Shown here piece after piece: positions 60,613 to 64,000 of a stretch of 64,000 nucleotides of DNA (position 1 is the stretch's first letter; every line of letters begins with the position of its first letter). The notes beneath the pieces were generated by a model that saw nothing but the letters and a program-made list of their open reading frames with translations, searched no databases and was not told the origin of the DNA. A program made the position numbers and the translations under genes. Source of the stretch: Streptomyces sp. BA2 (GTDB lineage Bacteria; Actinomycetota; Actinomycetes; Streptomycetales; Streptomycetaceae); contig NZ_WSRO01000002.1 in the NCBI RefSeq assembly GCF_009769735.1, forward strand, positions 1,922,001-1,986,000, written 5' to 3'.

Positions 60613-61430
60613 GCGAGGAGCCCCTCGACACGGTCGACTCATCCCCCGTCCCCGACTACGCGGCGCTCCACCGCCTGGACGGCCGTGGCTTCGTCCTGCT
60701 CGGCGCGGGCAACGGCATCGGCCGCCAGACCGCGCACGCGCTCACGGCGGCGGGCGCGCGGGTCCTGTGCGTGGATCTCGACAAGGGCCGCGCCGACGCG
60801 GTAGCGGCCGAGACGGGCGGCATCGCGTACGTCGCGGACGTGACGCGGCGCGAAGAAGTACGGGAGCTCTTCGCTTACGCACGACGGGAGTTGGGCGGAG
60901 TCGGCGGGGTCATCGACATCGTGGGCATGGCCCGCTACGCCCCTCTGGACGAGCTGGACGACGCGTCCTGGGACTGGCACTTCTCCCTCGTCCTACGGCA
61001 CGCCTGGCTGGCGGTCCAGTACGGCGGTGAGGCGCTCGCCGAAGCGGGCGGCGGGCCCCTCGTCTTCGTCGCGTCGGTGTCGGGCCTGACGGCGGCGCCC
61101 CTGCACGCGGCATACGGGGCGGCCAAGGCGGGCCTGATCTCCCTGGTCCGCTCGGCGGCGGTGGAGTACGGCCCGCGCGGGGTACGGGTGAACGCGGTGG
61201 CGCCAGGCGTGGTGTGGACCCCGCGGGTGGCGGCCCTGATCGGCGAGGAGGGACGCGCCCGCAACGCCGGCAACGCCCCGCTGAACCGGGTGGCCGAGAC
61301 ATCTGACATCGCGTCGGCCCTCCTCTTCTTCGCCTCGCCACTCTCCTCGTACGTCACCGGGCAGACGCTCGTCGTGGACGGCGGGGTCGGCGTGAAGTTC
61401 CCGTATCCGACCATCGGGGGCGCACGGTGA
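60609..61430 (+). CDS. Short-chain dehydrogenase/reductase
   Basis: The 273-residue SDR has the nucleotide-binding GAGNGIG near residue 33, the catalytic Ser in FVASVSG, and Tyr-x3-Lys in AAYGAAKAG. The acidic residue in CVDLDKGRAD favours NAD. The C-terminus ends in the usual VVDGGVG. It is coupled at both ends to the LLM oxidoreductase and the SGNH hydrolase genes and probably oxidises or reduces their intermediate. Confidence 0.92.
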   Translation: MSEEPLDTVDSSPVPDYAALHRLDGRGFVLLGAGNGIGRQTAHALTAAGARVLCVDLDKGRADAVAAETGGIAYVADVTRREEVRELFAYARRELGGVGGVIDIVGMARYAPLDELDDASWDWHFSLVLRHAWLAVQYGGEALAEAGGGPLVFVASVSGLTAAPLHAAYGAAKAGLISLVRSAAVEYGPRGVRVNAVAPGVVWTPRVAALIGEEGRARNAGNAPLNRVAETSDIASALLFFASPLSSYVTGQTLVVDGGVGVKFPYPTIGGAR

Positions 61431-62746
61431 GGGAGTTCGTGCGGGGCGCGCCCTGGTGGACCGAGGACGGCCGTGTGGTGCGCGCCGATCCGGCCGACCG
61501 CGACCGGCTCCCCGGGGACACCTGGGAGCGCGCGGGCCTCCCGGCCGGGGTGCGGCTGGAGTTCACGGCGCGCGGAGTGAGCGCCGTGGAGGTCACGTAC
61601 ACCGCAACACCCCCATCACAAACAGACACGTACCGCACAACACCCCCTGTCTTCACGCTCCTGACAGCCTCCGGAGGAGGTTTCCGCACGGGGGCGAACG
61701 GTGACACGGAGTCCGTCGACACATCCACACCGCACGGCGCCTGGGGCACCGGCGCGGAGGCGAGCGGAGACACGGAGAACACCAGCACACCGGCACCACA
61801 GAACGCGGGCGACACCCGCGCGAAGGCAGACGACCGGGCGGAGAATGGCGTCGCCCCGTCGCAACAGGGCGGGAACACGGCGACCCCCGGCGCACCCACA
61901 CCGCACGGCGCCGAGGGCACCCGCGCAGAGTCAGACGACCGGACAGACAACGGCGACACCCCCGCACGACGGCGCGGAGACACGAGAACCACCAACGCAC
62001 CCACACCACCCGACGCCCGCGCACAAGGCCCCCTCGACACCCCAGCTGCGCCCGGCTCCCACTCGGTGTGGGTTCAACTCCCCCACGCCGACGGGGACTT
62101 CGTCCTCCACCTTCCCGAGACGCTGCGTCCCGTGCTCACCGGCCTGCGGCCCGTCGGGGGCGGCGTGCTCACGCCCCGCCCCAGGCAGCCGCGCTGGCTC
62201 GTGTACGGCGACTCGATCGTCGAGGGCTGGTCGACGAGCCGCCCACACCTGGCGTGGCCCGCGCTCGCGGGACGCGCCCTCGGGGTGGAGACGGTGAACC
62301 TCGGGTACGCGGGCGCGGCACGCGGGGAGCTCGCGTCCGCCGAGCAACTCGCCTCGCTGGACGCCGACTTGATCACCGTCGCCTTCGGCACGAACTGCTG
62401 GTCGCGTACGCCGCATTCCGCGCGGCTGCTGTACGAGACGGTGCGGGCGTTCCTTGACCTGGTGCGCCGGGGACACCCGGACACTCCCCTCCTGGTCGTC
62501 TCGCCCGTGGTCCGTCCGGACGCCGAGGCGGTGCCGAACGTGCTCGGCGCCACGCTCCGGGACCTGCGCACCGCCGTGGAGCGTGCGGCCCTGGACGCGG
62601 GGACCGAGCTGCTGCCGGGCGGCGGCCTCCTGGACGCCGGGCACCTGGTGGACGGAGTACACCCGGGAGAGGCGGGCCACGCCGTCCTCGCGGAGGCGGT
62701 GGCGTCAGCGCTGCGGAAGGGTCACTCACGGGCCGCTTCGTCGTAG
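61427..62746 (+). CDS. SGNH hydrolase with a repetitive low-complexity insertion
   Basis: The 439-residue protein has an N-terminal beta domain (1-85), an insertion of about 125 residues (86-212) rich in Thr, Asp, Ala and Pro, and a C-terminal SGNH hydrolase domain: S263 in YGDSIVEG, N323 in FGTNCW, and DGVHPGEAGH. The insertion contains degenerate repeats (GxxGTRAxxDDR, NGxxP, then APTP) of about 36 residues. No signal peptide is seen. GTG at 61427 overlaps the SDR stop. An esterase step is inferred. Confidence 0.87.
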   Translation: MREFVRGAPWWTEDGRVVRADPADRDRLPGDTWERAGLPAGVRLEFTARGVSAVEVTYTATPPSQTDTYRTTPPVFTLLTASGGGFRTGANGDTESVDTSTPHGAWGTGAEASGDTENTSTPAPQNAGDTRAKADDRAENGVAPSQQGGNTATPGAPTPHGAEGTRAESDDRTDNGDTPARRRGDTRTTNAPTPPDARAQGPLDTPAAPGSHSVWVQLPHADGDFVLHLPETLRPVLTGLRPVGGGVLTPRPRQPRWLVYGDSIVEGWSTSRPHLAWPALAGRALGVETVNLGYAGAARGELASAEQLASLDADLITVAFGTNCWSRTPHSARLLYETVRAFLDLVRRGHPDTPLLVVSPVVRPDAEAVPNVLGATLRDLRTAVERAALDAGTELLPGGGLLDAGHLVDGVHPGEAGHAVLAEAVASALRKGHSRAASS

Positions 62747-63141
62747 GCCTCGCGGGCGGCGGCGATGGCCGGGCGGTGGTCGATGGACCAGTCGGCGAGG
62801 GCCTTGACCAGGTGCGTGAGGCTGTGGCCCAGCTCGGTCAGCTCGTACTCGACCTGCGGTGGAATCGTCGGATACACCGTCCGCTTGACCAGGCCGTCGC
62901 GCTCCAGGCGGCGCACGGTGAGGGTGAGCATGCGCTGCGAGATGCCGCCGTGGATCCTGCGCTGCAACTCCTTGAACCGCAGGACACCCGAGGCGAGTTC
63001 GACCACCACGTACACGGACCACTTGTCGCCGAGCCGGTCGAGGACGTCACGCACCCCGCACTCGTCCTGCGGGGTCTCACAGCTGATCACCGGCTCGACG
63101 GGGGCCGGCGGGGTGGTTACCGCCGTGTGCCCTGCTGACAT
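62722..63141 (-). CDS. HxlR family transcriptional regulator
   Basis: The 139-residue winged-helix regulator shows the HxlR pattern: a cysteine before VRDVLDRLGDKWSVYVVVEL, RFKELQRRIHGGISQRMLTLTVRRLERDGLV and a helical C-terminus. Family members respond to aldehydes, quinones or redox change through cysteines (C21 and C28 here). It is divergent from a QorB-like reductase, the same pairing as ytfH-ytfG in E. coli, and overlaps the SGNH gene by 25 bases at its 3' end. Confidence 0.92.
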   Translation of the reverse strand: MSAGHTAVTTPPAPVEPVISCETPQDECGVRDVLDRLGDKWSVYVVVELASGVLRFKELQRRIHGGISQRMLTLTVRRLERDGLVKRTVYPTIPPQVEYELTELGHSLTHLVKALADWSIDHRPAIAAAREAYDEAARE

Positions 63142-63251
63142 GAAAGTGCCTCCTTATGCGCCTGCGGCGCCGCGACCACCATGGTCACGGGCCCGGTCAC
63201 CCGGCCCACCCGGACAGCGGGCACAACCACTCACCACGGGGGAACCTTCCC

Positions 63252-64000
63252 ATGCTCATGATCACCGGCGCCACGGGCGCCCTCGGCACGCTCGTCACCG
63301 CCCGCCTCGCGGACCGCGACGATGTCGTCATCGGCAGCCGCAGCCCCGCCCCCGGCGGACGCCGCGTCGACTTCGACGATCCGGCGACCCTGGACTTCAC
63401 CGGCGTCGACACCCTGCTGGTCATCTCCGCGGGCGCCGCCGAGGACGACGTGGTCATCACCCGCCACGAGGCCGTGATCTCCGCGGCCGAGAAGGCGGGC
63501 GTCGGCCACCTCGTCTACACCAGCCTCAGCGGCGACGGCGACCACCTGACGTACGCACTCGCCCACCGCTGGACCGAACGCAGACTGCGCGGCTCGTCGC
63601 TGGAGTGGACGGTCCTGCGCAACGGCCTGTACGCGGAGTTCCTCGCGGCCGTCGCCGCGCCCGGCCCCGACGGGACCATCGCCGCGCCGCTGGGGACGGG
63701 CCGCCTGGCCGCCGTGGCGCGCGAGGACCTGGCCGATGTCGCGGTGCGGGTGGCGACGGATCCGGCCCCGCACTCGGGCCGCACCTACGAGCTGGTAGGT
63801 GAACAGGCCCTGGGCGGAGCCGACTTGGCGGCAGCACTGGACGCGACGTACGAACCAGCCACGCTCGCCGCCACCCGCGAGGCGATCACCGCGGCCGGTC
63901 AGGCGCTGCCCTTCCAGGTACCGATGCTCCTGAGCACCTACTCGGCGATAGCGGGCGGCTTCCTGGACAGGACGGACGACGGAACACTGCGGTCCTTGCT
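63252..64000 (+). CDS. NmrA/QorB-like NAD(P)H quinone oxidoreductase, 3' end outside the window
   Basis: The visible 249 residues begin with the Rossmann motif MLMITGATGALGTLV and include IGSRSP in the cofactor loop, SAAEKAGVGHLVYTSL, WTVLRNGLYAEF and AREDLADVAV, typical of the QOR2/NmrA group of NAD(P)H-dependent reductases. The frame is open to the window end. Divergence from an HxlR gene suggests it is induced by electrophiles or quinones. The gap 63142-63251 has no obvious palindrome. Confidence 0.9.
   Translation, partial: MLMITGATGALGTLVTARLADRDDVVIGSRSPAPGGRRVDFDDPATLDFTGVDTLLVISAGAAEDDVVITRHEAVISAAEKAGVGHLVYTSLSGDGDHLTYALAHRWTERRLRGSSLEWTVLRNGLYAEFLAAVAAPGPDGTIAAPLGTGRLAAVAREDLADVAVRVATDPAPHSGRTYELVGEQALGGADLAAALDATYEPATLAATREAITAAGQALPFQVPMLLSTYSAIAGGFLDRTDDGTLRSL

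Noticed and set aside
1..64000. Mobile elements, prophage, CRISPR arrays or a biosynthetic cluster
   Set aside because: No transposase, integrase, direct-repeat spacer array, or PKS/NRPS/RiPP enzyme was found; tandem repeats here are adjacent copies without spacers.

Overview
The window is high-GC (roughly 70% or more) actinobacterial chromosome. Codons end almost entirely in G or C, GTG and TTG starts are common, and many neighbouring genes overlap at ATGA or GTGA junctions. Gene content and order (rbpA, fxsA, polyprenol-phosphate mannose synthase, amidohydrolase, Lrp, acyl-CoA dehydrogenase, GH18 chitinase, DUF6230/DUF6114, SCO1431-family protein, CbxX-type AAA ATPase, CNNM pair, hisG-hisE-ribH-ribBA-ribM-ribE) point to Streptomyces and match, from memory, the S. 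coelicolor SCO142x-SCO145x neighbourhood. I saw no insertion sequence, prophage, CRISPR array, rRNA or tRNA.

Layout. 1-3249: an MFS permease translationally coupled to the three 5-oxoprolinase subunits PxpABC. 3306-6498: a coupled SGNH hydrolase and two GT4 glycosyltransferases. 6607-8719: HEAT-repeat and ankyrin proteins with a possible 19-residue peptide gene between them. 9018-10877: a small membrane protein and an FtsK-like ATPase whose P-loop lacks its lysine. 10919-15340: divergent yczR/yczE, then a glycerophosphodiesterase and an MFS protein. 15510-24815: rbpA with a sigma-R promoter, fxsA, ppm1, amidohydrolase, an Lrp regulator and a lipid or acyl-CoA associated group. 25030-26483: a secreted GH18 chitinase whose promoter carries two DasR-like sites. 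27305-29978: DUF6230/DUF6114 membrane genes. 30249-33658: secreted M1 and C39-type peptidases. 34949-39291: an EccA/CbxX-like AAA ATPase and two CNNM/CBS membrane proteins. 39490-45703: hisG, hisE and a riboflavin operon (ribD-ribE-ribM-ribBA-ribH) under an FMN riboswitch. 45844-52884: a ROK regulator with a divergent MFS gene, an NCS2 permease, a GH6 protein, a DUF5995 protein and an F420-type oxidoreductase. 52967-59393: a probable lysine monooxygenase pathway (davA-davB), a pair of secreted paralogues, and an amino-acid permease with an Lrp regulator. 59497-64000: a coupled LLM oxidoreductase, SDR and SGNH hydrolase, then a divergent HxlR regulator and QorB-like reductase.

Most of the window is conserved Streptomyces core. 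The most informative features are regulatory. Three copies of a GTTGCG motif lie upstream of davA and three upstream of the permease-lrp operon, suggesting one lysine-responsive regulon. A stem-loop element sits at the same distance upstream of both secreted paralogues. Several gene junctions consist of short tandem repeats, two of them running stop to stop between convergent genes.
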